Part shown: one piece after another, positions 1 through 7,480 of the stretch
How positions within the stretch are numbered: position 1 is the first letter of the stretch
How the letters are laid out: each line of letters begins with the position of its first letter
From: Ignavibacteria bacterium
GTDB taxonomy: Bacteria; Bacteroidota; Ignavibacteria; Ignavibacteriales; Ignavibacteriaceae
Reading direction: 5' to 3'
NCBI GenBank assembly: GCA_030693705.1
Contig: JAUYAB010000060.1
Coordinates: 1 to 39,051 of the forward strand
DNA: 39,051 nucleotides
The notes under the pieces: generated by a model
The model's database searches: none
What the model saw: only the letters and a program-made list of their open reading frames with translations
What the model was told of the DNA's origin: nothing
Made by a program: the position numbers and the translations under genes

Positions 1-2
1 CT

Positions 3-188
3 TTCACTAATAAGACGAACGGTTATATCTCTTGCAATAAAGGAGAAGTATTGGTAACAAAAGATGGCGGAACAAATTGGGAAGTTTCCACTTCCGGCGG
101 ATTTACGGCTTTAAATCGTTTGTTGGTAACTCCGTCGAAAAAAATATTTTCTGTTGGTGTGTACGGTTCAATATTTTCGAGTAAATAA
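3..188 (+). CDS. C-terminal end of a YCF48/BNR-repeat protein (5' truncated)
   Basis: The window opens inside a reading frame that runs 61 codons to the TAA at 186-188. The segment TKDGGTNWEVSTSG followed by a second short beta-strand pattern matches the blade motif of YCF48-like (photosystem II assembly factor) and BNR/sortilin-type beta propellers, whose usual form is TxDGGxxW. In Bacteroidota-type bacteria such repeats are common in secreted or surface proteins. There is no T9SS sorting module after the last blade, because the protein ends in SIFSSK. It stops 11 bases before murA on the same strand, so the two may be co-transcribed. The rest of the gene lies upstream of the window, so size, signal peptide and function cannot be judged. 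Confidence 0.7.
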   Translation, partial: FTNKTNGYISCNKGEVLVTKDGGTNWEVSTSGGFTALNRLLVTPSKKIFSVGVYGSIFSSK

Positions 189-199
189 AAGGATTTTGT

Positions 200-1465
200 G
201 TGGACAAATTTGTCATTCATGGTGGAAAAGAATTAAACGGAACCATTCAGATCAGCGGTGCAAAGAATGCTACGCTTGCTTTGATGCCTGCCGCATTGCT
301 CGCTTCAGGTGAATCCGTTTTACTTAACACACCTGAATTGAATGACGTTTATACCATGAGCAAATTACTCATGCAGCTCGGGGCGGAAATTCAATTTGAA
401 AATCAGATTTTGAAAATAAACTCTTCCACGGTGAATAATCAGATCGCTCCTTACGAACATGTAAAAAAGATGCGCGCTTCTGTTTATGTGCTTGGACCCT
501 TACTCGCACGCTACGGATTTGCAAAAGTTTCTCTTCCCGGCGGCTGCGCCTGGGGTCCGCGTCCGATCAATCTTCATCTTGAAGGTCTAAAAAAACTCGG
601 CGCAGAAATTGAATTGGATGAAGGATACATCATCGTTAAAGCTAAGCGTTTACAGGGCGCAAAAATAAATTTTGATAAATCTTCCGTTGGCGCTACCGGA
701 AACATTTTAATGGCATCGGCGTTGGCAAAGGGAACAACAATCATTAACAACGCTGCAATGGAACCTGAGATCACTAATCTTGTTAACTTTCTTATAAAAA
801 TGGGAGCGAAAATTTCCGGTGTGAATACTTCAATATTAGAAATTGAAGGAGTTGATGAGCTTCATCCGGCAGAAATAGAAACCATTCCGGATAGAATTGA
901 AGCGGGAACTTTTCTTGCCGCTGCAGCTATGACGAAAGGGGACATCGTTGTTCGCGGTGGAATTGATGCCCATCTTTACGCTGTACTCGCAAAATTAGAA
1001 GACACCGGGGCTAATATTGAAGTTGATGGAAATGATATTCATATTAACGCACAAAATATGGAACCAAAAAGTATAGATGTTTCTACAGGAATTTTCCCCG
1101 GCTTTCCAACGGACATGCAAGCGCAATGGTTAGCGCTAATGAGTATTGCAGACAGCGTTGCAACTGTAACCGATACAATTTATACAGATCGCTTCAGTCA
1201 CGTTGCAGAATTAGCCCGTCTTGGCGCGGATATAACCGTTCAAGAAAATAATGCGGTTATTAAAGGAGTAAAAAAATTAAAAGGGGCGAAAGTTATGTCG
1301 ACTGATCTTCGTGCGAGCGCTTCGTTAGTGCTTGCCGGATTAGCTGCTGAAGGTGTTACTGAAGTGCTGCGCGTTTATCACTTAGACCGTGGTTATCAAC
1401 GGCTGGAAGAAAAACTTCGTCAACTTGGCGCCGATATTGAGCGGGTTGCCGGACAAGAATTTTAG
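200..1465 (+). CDS. murA: UDP-N-acetylglucosamine 1-carboxyvinyltransferase
   Basis: MurA transfers enolpyruvate from PEP to UDP-GlcNAc, the first committed step of peptidoglycan precursor synthesis in the cytosol, and is the target of fosfomycin. The 421-residue length fits the family (about 420). Key residues are visible: K22-N23 in GAKNATL, R92 in MRAS, the catalytic cysteine C116 in the loop LPGGCAWGPRP, and the FPTDMQAQ motif with the general-base Asp. The cysteine at the Cys115-equivalent position predicts a fosfomycin-sensitive type rather than the Cys-to-Asp resistant form. Translation starts at GTG (200-202), preceded at 6 bases by AAAGGA. The next gene begins 6 bases after the stop, so the two are probably one transcript. 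Confidence 0.97.
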   Translation: MDKFVIHGGKELNGTIQISGAKNATLALMPAALLASGESVLLNTPELNDVYTMSKLLMQLGAEIQFENQILKINSSTVNNQIAPYEHVKKMRASVYVLGPLLARYGFAKVSLPGGCAWGPRPINLHLEGLKKLGAEIELDEGYIIVKAKRLQGAKINFDKSSVGATGNILMASALAKGTTIINNAAMEPEITNLVNFLIKMGAKISGVNTSILEIEGVDELHPAEIETIPDRIEAGTFLAAAAMTKGDIVVRGGIDAHLYAVLAKLEDTGANIEVDGNDIHINAQNMEPKSIDVSTGIFPGFPTDMQAQWLALMSIADSVATVTDTIYTDRFSHVAELARLGADITVQENNAVIKGVKKLKGAKVMSTDLRASASLVLAGLAAEGVTEVLRVYHLDRGYQRLEEKLRQLGADIERVAGQEF

Positions 1466-1471
1466 ATTATC

Positions 1472-3661
1472 GTGGCAGCGCTATTTAAAAAGAATCTCTT
1501 TCTACAAATTCTTCTTGCTCTTCATGTTGTAATTAATATTTATTTACTTACGCTTCCATTAACAAAATATTTCAGTTTTGAATTTGCCTCACTGACTGGA
1601 TTCTTTCTCGTCATCTATGTTGCTCTTTTTACTCTGCACGAAGATAAATTCAAATCTTCCGCAATTGCGGTAAAAGTATTTCAATTTAAACTTTTAATTT
1701 TTTCGGGAATATTTTTATTCATTCCGGTGCTGCTCGCATTCATTTTCCATCTTTTTAGGAATGATTGTTCTTTCGTTGACGGATTCAAGTTCTATGCTGT
1801 GTTGGCTTTGCCGGGCGTGGTTATTGGTTATGCTGTCGGTCTTCTTTCTGATCTCATCAACAAGAAATATTCGTATCTCATTTTCATTTTACTTTTAATT
1901 GTGATCGCTTTAATTCCTTTATTTGAAATTTATTTTCGTCCGCAAATATATTTTTATGATCCTTTGATTCCGTTTTATCCCGGCACAATGTACGATGAAG
2001 ATATCGATATAACTTTGGCGATTGTGTTGTACAGAGTTTTTAATCTATTTTTCTTTGGCGGGATGATCGTTCTGATAAGAAAATTGCAATTGAAAGAATT
2101 GAAACTTTCGCGTGTGGCATTCAGCTTTATAATCATTTTTATATCAGGCAGTTTTATTTTCCTTTCTCCAAAATTGGGATTTGGAACCACCGAAACCGTT
2201 TTGAACCAAGCGCTTCAAAAGAAAATAGTAACGGGAAATTTTGTCATCTATCTTCCTCAACAGTTAAATAAAGAGGAAGAAAAGTACATCACGCATCTCC
2301 ATGAATATTACTTCCAGAAGCAAATGAAGTTTTTTAAAGGAAAACCGGAGCAGAAGATCACTTCATTCGTTTTTAGAACAAGTGATGAGAAAAGAAAATA
2401 TTTTGGCGCCGGTAACGCGGATGTTGCCAAGCCGTGGCTGAATCAAATCTATTTATCCCTTGATAGTTATGAGCAAAGTTTGAATCACGAACTGGCTCAT
2501 GTTTTTGCCGGAATGTGGAGTAAAAACTTTTTAAAGATTGATGCAAACTACAACCCCGCTACAGTTGAGGGAATCGCTTCTGCAGCCGATCCGTTTTTTG
2601 ATGATATGGATATTCACTATTCTGCTTTTCTCGCTTCAAAAAATAATTTGCGCTTGAGTATTCAAAGTTTGTTTAGCGGCTTCTCTTTCTTCACAAATGT
2701 GTCTTCGCTTTCTTACATTTATTCAGGTTCGTTCTGCAAGTTTATTATTGATGAATATGGTATTCAAAAGTTTAAAGAGTTTTATCGTAACGGTAACTTT
2801 GAAAAAAGTTACAATAAATCACTTGCAGAATCTGAAACCCAATACCGGAAATTCCTTGATAATAAAGATTATCAAAATAATCAGCACACTGCGAATTATT
2901 ATTTTGGACGAGTACCATTAGTGCAGAAAGTTTGCCCGCGTTACCTAGCAAATGAAACGAATGAAATTTACAAACTGATCGAAGAGAAAGATTTTGTTGC
3001 AGCTAAAGAAGAAATTCTTTCAATAAAAGATTACAATAAAAATTATTCTTTGTTAAGCGGACTGATCTTTTGCTTGGAAGAAGAGAATCCGCCAAAAGCA
3101 GAAACTTTAATTGAAAAGAATTTGTTGAATTATAAAAACACTCCATATTGGTATCTGCTTCAACTAAAATTAGTGGATGAAAAAATAGTGAATGGAAAGT
3201 TTAGCGATGCAGAAGTATTGCTTGATAGTTTGGTAATTTGGAACCCGACCGGAAGATTAGCTTCGCGAGTAACGCTACGCAACATACTCTTACACAAAGG
3301 AAATCTTGCAAGTCAATTTATAAAAGCTCAAGAGATTGACCTCTTTAACATATTAAGAGATGAGTTTGCAAATAATTCATCACCTGCTTTGTTGCTTCCG
3401 TTAATCGGTCTTGTTGCAAAAGAAAAAGTTAGTTATGCTTCAGTTGGCAGCTTAATTCAAAGTAGTAAGTTCACAACAAACGAGACAGATTGGTATTCGG
3501 TGCTGCAACTCGTTAGATTTACAATAAAACATTTTGATTTTGTGTCTGCAACAAAGTTGATAACCATATTGGAAAAGAATCTCCCCGGTTATGCACTTGA
3601 AAGTTTGCAGAATGAAAAAGATAAACTTGAATGGTTTATCAAACACGCAGAGAAAAAATAG
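1472..3661 (+). CDS. Seven-helix membrane protein with extracytoplasmic HExxH metallopeptidase-like domain
   Basis: This 729-residue protein has about seven hydrophobic helices near residues 9-30, 38-56, 71-95, 106-128, 134-155, 181-203 and 214-233. A soluble domain of roughly 490 residues follows. That domain contains H339-E-L-A-H343 (context LNHELAHVFAGMW) and, 23 residues later, E366 in TVEGIASAAD, which is the spacing and form expected for a gluzincin zinc site (two His, one Glu; peptidase MA-like). The C-terminal 220 residues are helical and look TPR-like (for example around 590-640). The start is a GTG 6 bases after murA with no good ribosome binding site, so coupling to murA translation or a slightly later start is possible. 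Family knowledge supports a zinc peptidase; substrate and any cell-wall role are inference from position. A hairpin-rich repeat follows the stop. Confidence 0.75.
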   Translation: MAALFKKNLFLQILLALHVVINIYLLTLPLTKYFSFEFASLTGFFLVIYVALFTLHEDKFKSSAIAVKVFQFKLLIFSGIFLFIPVLLAFIFHLFRNDCSFVDGFKFYAVLALPGVVIGYAVGLLSDLINKKYSYLIFILLLIVIALIPLFEIYFRPQIYFYDPLIPFYPGTMYDEDIDITLAIVLYRVFNLFFFGGMIVLIRKLQLKELKLSRVAFSFIIIFISGSFIFLSPKLGFGTTETVLNQALQKKIVTGNFVIYLPQQLNKEEEKYITHLHEYYFQKQMKFFKGKPEQKITSFVFRTSDEKRKYFGAGNADVAKPWLNQIYLSLDSYEQSLNHELAHVFAGMWSKNFLKIDANYNPATVEGIASAADPFFDDMDIHYSAFLASKNNLRLSIQSLFSGFSFFTNVSSLSYIYSGSFCKFIIDEYGIQKFKEFYRNGNFEKSYNKSLAESETQYRKFLDNKDYQNNQHTANYYFGRVPLVQKVCPRYLANETNEIYKLIEEKDFVAAKEEILSIKDYNKNYSLLSGLIFCLEEENPPKAETLIEKNLLNYKNTPYWYLLQLKLVDEKIVNGKFSDAEVLLDSLVIWNPTGRLASRVTLRNILLHKGNLASQFIKAQEIDLFNILRDEFANNSSPALLLPLIGLVAKEKVSYASVGSLIQSSKFTTNETDWYSVLQLVRFTIKHFDFVSATKLITILEKNLPGYALESLQNEKDKLEWFIKHAEKK

Positions 3662-3694
3662 TTATTTTCATTATCGAAATTATCGATAGTGTTA

Positions 3695-3776
3695 GCCCTG
3701 AAAGGGCGTTATACATCAACATAGGGCAACACCCTATGATAAAAAACAGACATCGACTTAGAAGCTCTGAAAGAGC
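3695..3776. repeat. REP-like element: two TGAAA hairpins around a central hairpin
   Basis: Three hairpins fill the gap between the metallopeptidase-like gene and the nucleotidyltransferase gene. The first is GCCC-TGAAA-GGGC (3695-3707). The second is ATAGGG-CAACA-CCCTAT (3721-3737). The third is GCTC-TGAAA-GAGC (3764-3776). The first and third keep the same TGAAA loop while the paired arms differ by a compensated C-G to T-A change, so pairing rather than sequence appears to be conserved. The form resembles the repeated extragenic palindromes widespread in Bacteroidota-type genomes. No copy-number claim can be made from this window. Confidence 0.7.
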
Positions 3777-3789
3777 GAAATAATTTTAC

Positions 3790-5190
3790 ATGATAAATAT
3801 TAATGAAATAGAAAAATCTTACCCCTTCCTCAAGATGATTGCTAAAGCGGCAACAGAATTAAAGACTGAGCTTTATATCGTCGGCGGTTTCGTGCGCGAT
3901 ATTATTCTTGAGCGTGAAAAGAAAGAAATAGATTTTCTTGTAATAGGTGATGGAATTATCTTTGCCGAAAAACTCTCAGAGAAAATTGGGGGGGAGAAAG
4001 TTGGTGTTTTTAAAAACTTTGGAACAGCTCATTTTAGGTTTGATGATTACGATCTTGAGTTTGTCGGTGCAAGAAAAGAATCGTATGATAGAACTTCGCG
4101 CAAGCCTGTTGTAACGAACGGTTCTTTCTTTGATGATATTTCCCGCCGTGATTTTACCATTAACACATTGGCGCTTTCACTGAATAAAAAAAATTATGGC
4201 GAACTGATCGATACATTCGGCGGACTTGCAGACCTTGAGCAAAAGCTTTTGCGTACGCCGCTTAATCCCGAAGAAACTTTTAGCGATGATCCTTTACGAA
4301 TTATGCGGGCTTTCCGTTTTGCTTCTCAACTTGACTTTACTGTCACTAACGAAATTAAAACCGCTGCAAGATCAATGGCTGAACGTTTGCAAATAGTTTC
4401 GCAGGAGAGGATCACCGATGAGTTCCTTAAAATTCTTTCTTCTCCAAAACCTTCGATCGGATTAAAACTGTTACGAGAAAATGGAGTAATGAAATTTATT
4501 TTCCCGGAAGTTGCAAACTTGCAAGGAGTTGATCAGCGGCAGGATTTTCATCATAAAGATGTTTTCTACCATACTTGCAAAGTGATTGATAATATAGCCC
4601 CAAACACTGACAATGTTTGGCTCCGGTTTGCAGCGCTTGTACATGATATTGCCAAACCGCAGACAAAAAGATTTGTAGAAAATATCGGTTGGACTTTCCA
4701 CGGACACGAAGACCTTGGCGCGAGAATTATGAAAGGAATTTTCACCCGGCTAAAACTTCCTTTTCATCAATTGGAATATATTAAAAAACTTGTGCGGCTT
4801 CATCTTCGTCCCATTGCATTAGCGAAAGAAGAAGTTACTGATTCCGCCGTACGCCGTTTTATTGTTGAAGCGGGAGAAGACTTACACGATCTTATTACAC
4901 TTTGCCGTGCCGACATTACAAGTAAAAATATGGAAAAGGTGAGCGAGTATCTTGCCAACTACGAGCGGGTGATGAACCGTGTTCTGGAAGTTGAAGAGAA
5001 AGATAAACTCCGCGCCTTCCAATCCCCTGTGCGCGGTGAAGAGATTATGCAGATATGCAATTTGAAACCCTCTAAAAAAGTTGGGGAGATTAAAACCGCG
5101 ATAGAAGACGCAATCCTCGACGGCATTATTCCCAACACGTATGAGGATGCGTTGAGTTATTTGTACAAGATTAAAGAGCAGTACTTGTGA
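3790..5190 (+). CDS. CCA-adding enzyme / poly(A) polymerase family protein with HD domain
   Basis: This is a class II nucleotidyltransferase of the tRNA-CCA-adding/poly(A)-polymerase family, fused to an HD phosphohydrolase domain (466 residues). It would add or repair the 3' CCA of tRNA, or tail RNA. Visible motifs are VGGFVRD (31-37), EID (46-48) where the family usually has DxD, RRDFTIN (119-125), RIMRAFRFA (170-178) and the HD pair H285-D286 in LVHDIAKP with a further FHGHED motif. The first metal-binding carboxylate is therefore Glu rather than Asp, a conservative change. ATG at 3790 directly follows a REP-like hairpin and has no obvious ribosome binding site. The last 20 codons are duplicated downstream of the toxin-antitoxin pair (5937-5999), which suggests that the 3' end was replaced when that pair inserted. 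Separating CCA-adding from poly(A) activity by sequence alone is unsafe, so no symbol is given. Confidence 0.88.
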   Translation: MININEIEKSYPFLKMIAKAATELKTELYIVGGFVRDIILEREKKEIDFLVIGDGIIFAEKLSEKIGGEKVGVFKNFGTAHFRFDDYDLEFVGARKESYDRTSRKPVVTNGSFFDDISRRDFTINTLALSLNKKNYGELIDTFGGLADLEQKLLRTPLNPEETFSDDPLRIMRAFRFASQLDFTVTNEIKTAARSMAERLQIVSQERITDEFLKILSSPKPSIGLKLLRENGVMKFIFPEVANLQGVDQRQDFHHKDVFYHTCKVIDNIAPNTDNVWLRFAALVHDIAKPQTKRFVENIGWTFHGHEDLGARIMKGIFTRLKLPFHQLEYIKKLVRLHLRPIALAKEEVTDSAVRRFIVEAGEDLHDLITLCRADITSKNMEKVSEYLANYERVMNRVLEVEEKDKLRAFQSPVRGEEIMQICNLKPSKKVGEIKTAIEDAILDGIIPNTYEDALSYLYKIKEQYL

Positions 5191-5247
5191 GTGAAATTTT
5201 GATACTCCTTTTTTAGAAATTCAATATCATGTTTAATACTCTTGTAA

Positions 5248-5267
5248 ATGCATATAAATTTATGCAT
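5248..5267. promoter_or_regulatory. Inverted repeat, likely autoregulatory operator of the toxin-antitoxin pair
   Basis: A perfect 7-base inverted repeat, ATGCATA-TAAATT-TATGCAT, lies 32 bases before the antitoxin start. RHH antitoxins normally repress their own operon by binding short palindromes at the promoter, so this is the obvious candidate site. It sits in an AT-rich stretch (5205-5290) that must also hold the promoter. That it is bound is inference. Confidence 0.5.
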
Positions 5268-5299
5268 ATTTTGATCAACAATTTAGAACCGGAGTATCT

Positions 5300-5554
5300 A
5301 TGTCCTCGCTTCAAACACAAAATAAAAAAGAACGTTTAAGTTTTTTTGTCGATTCGGAATTATCAAATAAAGTTAATAGAATTTCAAAACAAACTAATTT
5401 AACTGTAAGTGATATAGCTCGAAAAGCCCTACAAAACTTTGTTGTCCAGGTAGAGAATGAAAAAATTGATAGGGAACTTGAAGATGGATATAAAGCCAAT
5501 TATAATTATTATTTAAAATCTCAAGAAGAGTGGCAATATGCCGACAAAGGATAA
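5300..5554 (+). CDS. Ribbon-helix-helix antitoxin of a MazF-type toxin
   Basis: An 84-residue protein. Residues 10-48 (RLSFFVDSELSNKVNRIS, then TNLTVSDIARKALQNF) have the beta-strand, helix, helix pattern of the CopG/MetJ/Arc ribbon-helix-helix DNA-binding fold. The tail, rich in Glu, Asp, Tyr and Asn (residues 50-84), is of the kind that wraps the toxin. It starts at ATG 5300 after ACCGGAG with 8-base spacing. Its last 17 bases overlap the toxin gene, a normal arrangement that couples antitoxin and toxin synthesis. It is expected to neutralise the toxin by direct binding and to repress the operon with it. This is a member of the MazE-like group by function, not by close sequence recognition. 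Confidence 0.87.
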   Translation: MSSLQTQNKKERLSFFVDSELSNKVNRISKQTNLTVSDIARKALQNFVVQVENEKIDRELEDGYKANYNYYLKSQEEWQYADKG

Positions 5555-5918
5555 ATTGGGAATAGTCGCTCCACTTCTTCGGGGAGATGTGTATCTCGTC
5601 AATCTTGATCCAATTGTGGGTAAAGAAATTGGCAAAGCCCGCCCGGCGGTAATAATTCAAAATGATATTGGGAATAAATTCAGTCCGGTTACAATTATTG
5701 CTCCGGTATCAAGTGTAAAAGAAATAACAAAACCTCTCCCGATTATGATTTTTCTTGAAAAAGGGGAGGGTGGTTTAAAAGAAGAAAGCTACGTTGATTG
5801 CGGACAAATTAGAACGGTTGATAAAGAGGCAAGACTGATAACAAAATTTGGATCTTTGAACAAAACAAGAATGTTTGAGATTGATAAAGCGCTAAAGATA
5901 TCCCTTTCCCTTCACTAA
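5538..5918 (+). CDS. MazF/PemK-family mRNA interferase toxin
   Basis: A 126-residue endoribonuclease of the MazF/PemK family, which cleaves mRNA at short sequence motifs and arrests growth when the antitoxin decays. Recognisable stretches are RGDVYLVNLDPIVGKE (15-30), KARPAVIIQNDIGNKFSP (33-50), IAPVSS (54-59) and QIRTVDKEAR followed by a C-terminal helix with IDKALKISL. R35 lines up with the catalytic Arg (R25 in the Bacillus enzyme) and S58 lies where that enzyme has T48, so the active site looks intact. The ATG lies within the antitoxin gene. A duplicated fragment of the upstream nucleotidyltransferase gene begins 18 bases after its stop codon, which suggests that the pair moved in as a compact cassette. 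Confidence 0.95.
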   Translation: MPTKDKLGIVAPLLRGDVYLVNLDPIVGKEIGKARPAVIIQNDIGNKFSPVTIIAPVSSVKEITKPLPIMIFLEKGEGGLKEESYVDCGQIRTVDKEARLITKFGSLNKTRMFEIDKALKISLSLH

Positions 5919-5936
5919 TTGGTAAAACAATCCAGC

Positions 5937-5999
5937 CCCAACACGTATGAAGATGCGTTGAGTTATTTATACAGAATAAAGGATTCGTTCCTCAACTAA
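5937..5999 (+). pseudogene. Duplicated 3' end of the nucleotidyltransferase gene (displaced gene tail)
   Basis: This 63-base segment is a second copy of the last codons of the nucleotidyltransferase gene (5131-5190). The first 46 bases differ at only five positions. Both copies read in frame: PNTYEDALSYLYKIKEQYL-stop upstream and PNTYEDALSYLYRIKDSFLN-stop here. The differences are mostly synonymous or conservative (GAG/GAA, TTG/TTA, Lys/Arg), so the two tails diverged while both were coding. The copy has no start codon and no upstream part. The most economical reading is that the toxin-antitoxin cassette arrived with its own version of the gene tail and pushed the native tail here. Its TAA overlaps the stop of the convergent AraC gene. 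Confidence 0.85.
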
Positions 6000-6895
6000 T
6001 TCAAAAGGTGGCTCCTAAATTCCTTCGGACTCATGCCAACTTCTTTTTTGAATAGTCTGGAAAAGTAAGGTGGATTTTCAAAGCCAAGCTGAAATGCAAT
6101 TTCTGAGATACTTCTTTCTCCTTCAACTATCATATTCTTCGCTTCAGAGATCACAAATAAATGAATCAACTCCAAAGCTGTTTTACCGGTTTCATGTTTT
6201 AATAAATCACTTAAATATTTTGGAGATAGATTCAATTGTGAAGCAATATTAGTTACAGTGGGCAATCCCTTTACTCTGGTATCGCTACCTTCAAGATGTT
6301 TTCTAATGCATTCGTTAAATTTTTTCAAAGTAACACCGGTTAATGGCTTGCGATCTATGAACTGTCTCTTATAGAATCGTTGAGCATATTTTAAAATAGA
6401 ATCGAGATGTGAAAGTATAATAGTTTTACTAAATTCATCCGGATTATTGTGATACTCTGTTTCCATTTTGTTAAACAAAGACCACATTATTTTTTCTTCT
6501 CTTGGCGTTACATGAAGCGCCTCGCTTGTTTCATAATCGAAGAAATCATATTTCTTTATTTCGTTGAACAGCGGATGTCCCATTAAAAAGTCTTCGTGAA
6601 TTTCAATCGAAAATCCTTTCCCTTTTAATTGAACTTTATGAAGAGAGATTATTTGCCTTGGTTTCATGAAATACATAAATCCCCGGTCGTTATCATATTT
6701 AGTTTTCCCATACCATATATTACCGGTCTTAAGTCTTTTAAAACAAATGAAATAAAAGTCATAAGAAACAGCTGTCACTGTTATGGGAGTAGTTGTTTTC
6801 TTTAATTGCTTCAACCCAAACAATGGATTTTCCGGTAACGGATATCCTTGAGCTTTATGTAATTCGCTTATAGTTTGAAAGTGTTTGATACTCAT
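5996..6895 (-). CDS. AraC-family transcriptional regulator
   Basis: A 299-residue protein with an N-terminal sensor half (about 1-190) and a C-terminal AraC/XylS DNA-binding domain with two helix-turn-helix units. The first lies around 212-243 (TNIASQLNLSPKYLSDLLKH) and the second around 262-294 (SISEIAFQLGFENPPYFSRL, then FKKEVGMSPKEFR). Both match the family signature well. The N-terminal half resembles the cupin-like sensor region common in Bacteroidota AraC proteins but shows no diagnostic ligand residues. It is the last gene of a - strand run (NTF2-like, DUF362, aldo/keto reductase), 46 bases after the previous gene. It plausibly controls those genes. The ligand is unknown. Its stop codon overlaps that of the displaced gene tail on the other strand. 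Confidence 0.93.
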   Translation of the reverse strand: MSIKHFQTISELHKAQGYPLPENPLFGLKQLKKTTTPITVTAVSYDFYFICFKRLKTGNIWYGKTKYDNDRGFMYFMKPRQIISLHKVQLKGKGFSIEIHEDFLMGHPLFNEIKKYDFFDYETSEALHVTPREEKIMWSLFNKMETEYHNNPDEFSKTIILSHLDSILKYAQRFYKRQFIDRKPLTGVTLKKFNECIRKHLEGSDTRVKGLPTVTNIASQLNLSPKYLSDLLKHETGKTALELIHLFVISEAKNMIVEGERSISEIAFQLGFENPPYFSRLFKKEVGMSPKEFRSHLLN

Positions 6896-6941
6896 AACCT
6901 GCTCGAAATATTTTCTATCTTAAAAAATGTTTTATACTCCA

Positions 6942-7418
6942 TTAATTAGTAGGAGGAGTAAGCAGCCTTGTGAATGACAAGGAAGCCAATTTCCAACTAT
7001 CTTTTTGATGTACATAAACTTCCGTAACTTCAAAAGGATTTGTAACTTCATTCCCCCCAACAACTGCAAGCAATGTAATCCTATTTAAGAGAACAGCAGT
7101 ATTATCAATTATATTCACGGACACATCGTGTATATCCGCTTTCTTGTACCAGATTCCACCGCTTTTAATGATATTGATTTCTTGTTCTTTTCCCCAGAAT
7201 CCTCCCATATGAACAAACACCGCCTTTTCATGAAAGTGAGAATCCAATTTGTCAACATTTTTGTCTGCCATCCATTGCCATTTATCTTTGGAGAGATTAA
7301 TGATTTCTTGTTCCGATGGCGTTCTGCTTATAGTTGATGAATTCGCAGCCGTCTGCTGTGCATAGGATAATTGTGCACACACAAAGAGAAAAAACATACT
7401 GAAAATTAATTTTTTCAT
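6942..7418 (-). CDS. Secreted NTF2-like (SnoaL/DUF4440-type) protein
   Basis: A 158-residue protein with a clear signal peptide (MKKLIFSMFFLFVCAQLSYA, cleavage before QQ). The mature part has the NTF2-like pattern: a helical start (EIINLSKDKWQWMADKNVDKLD), then SHFHEKAVFVHMGG, then strands ending in TNPFEVTEVYVHQKDSWKLA and SLSFTRL. Such alpha+beta barrels bind small hydrophobic molecules or act as isomerase-like or scaffold domains. The substrate cannot be told from sequence. A good ribosome binding site (GGAG, 6 bases upstream) supports the start. It lies 62 bases after the DUF362 gene and 46 before the AraC gene on the same strand, so it is probably part of that operon. The signal peptide indicates periplasmic location. 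Confidence 0.78.
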   Translation of the reverse strand: MKKLIFSMFFLFVCAQLSYAQQTAANSSTISRTPSEQEIINLSKDKWQWMADKNVDKLDSHFHEKAVFVHMGGFWGKEQEINIIKSGGIWYKKADIHDVSVNIIDNTAVLLNRITLLAVVGGNEVTNPFEVTEVYVHQKDSWKLASLSFTRLLTPPTN

Positions 7419-7480
7419 AAGAACTCCGATTGTTATAAAGTTTTACAATTATAAGTATTTATTTTGCACAAACCAACGCT

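Noticed and set aside
5394-5660. Open frame of 88 codons on the - strand across the toxin-antitoxin pair
   Set aside because: The + strand pair is clearly recognised and overlaps by 17 bases as usual; the antisense translation resembles nothing.
5131-5999. Integrative element with integrase around the toxin-antitoxin pair
   Set aside because: Only the two small genes lie between the duplicated tails; no recombinase, transposase or terminal inverted repeat was found, so only a cassette-type insertion is claimed.
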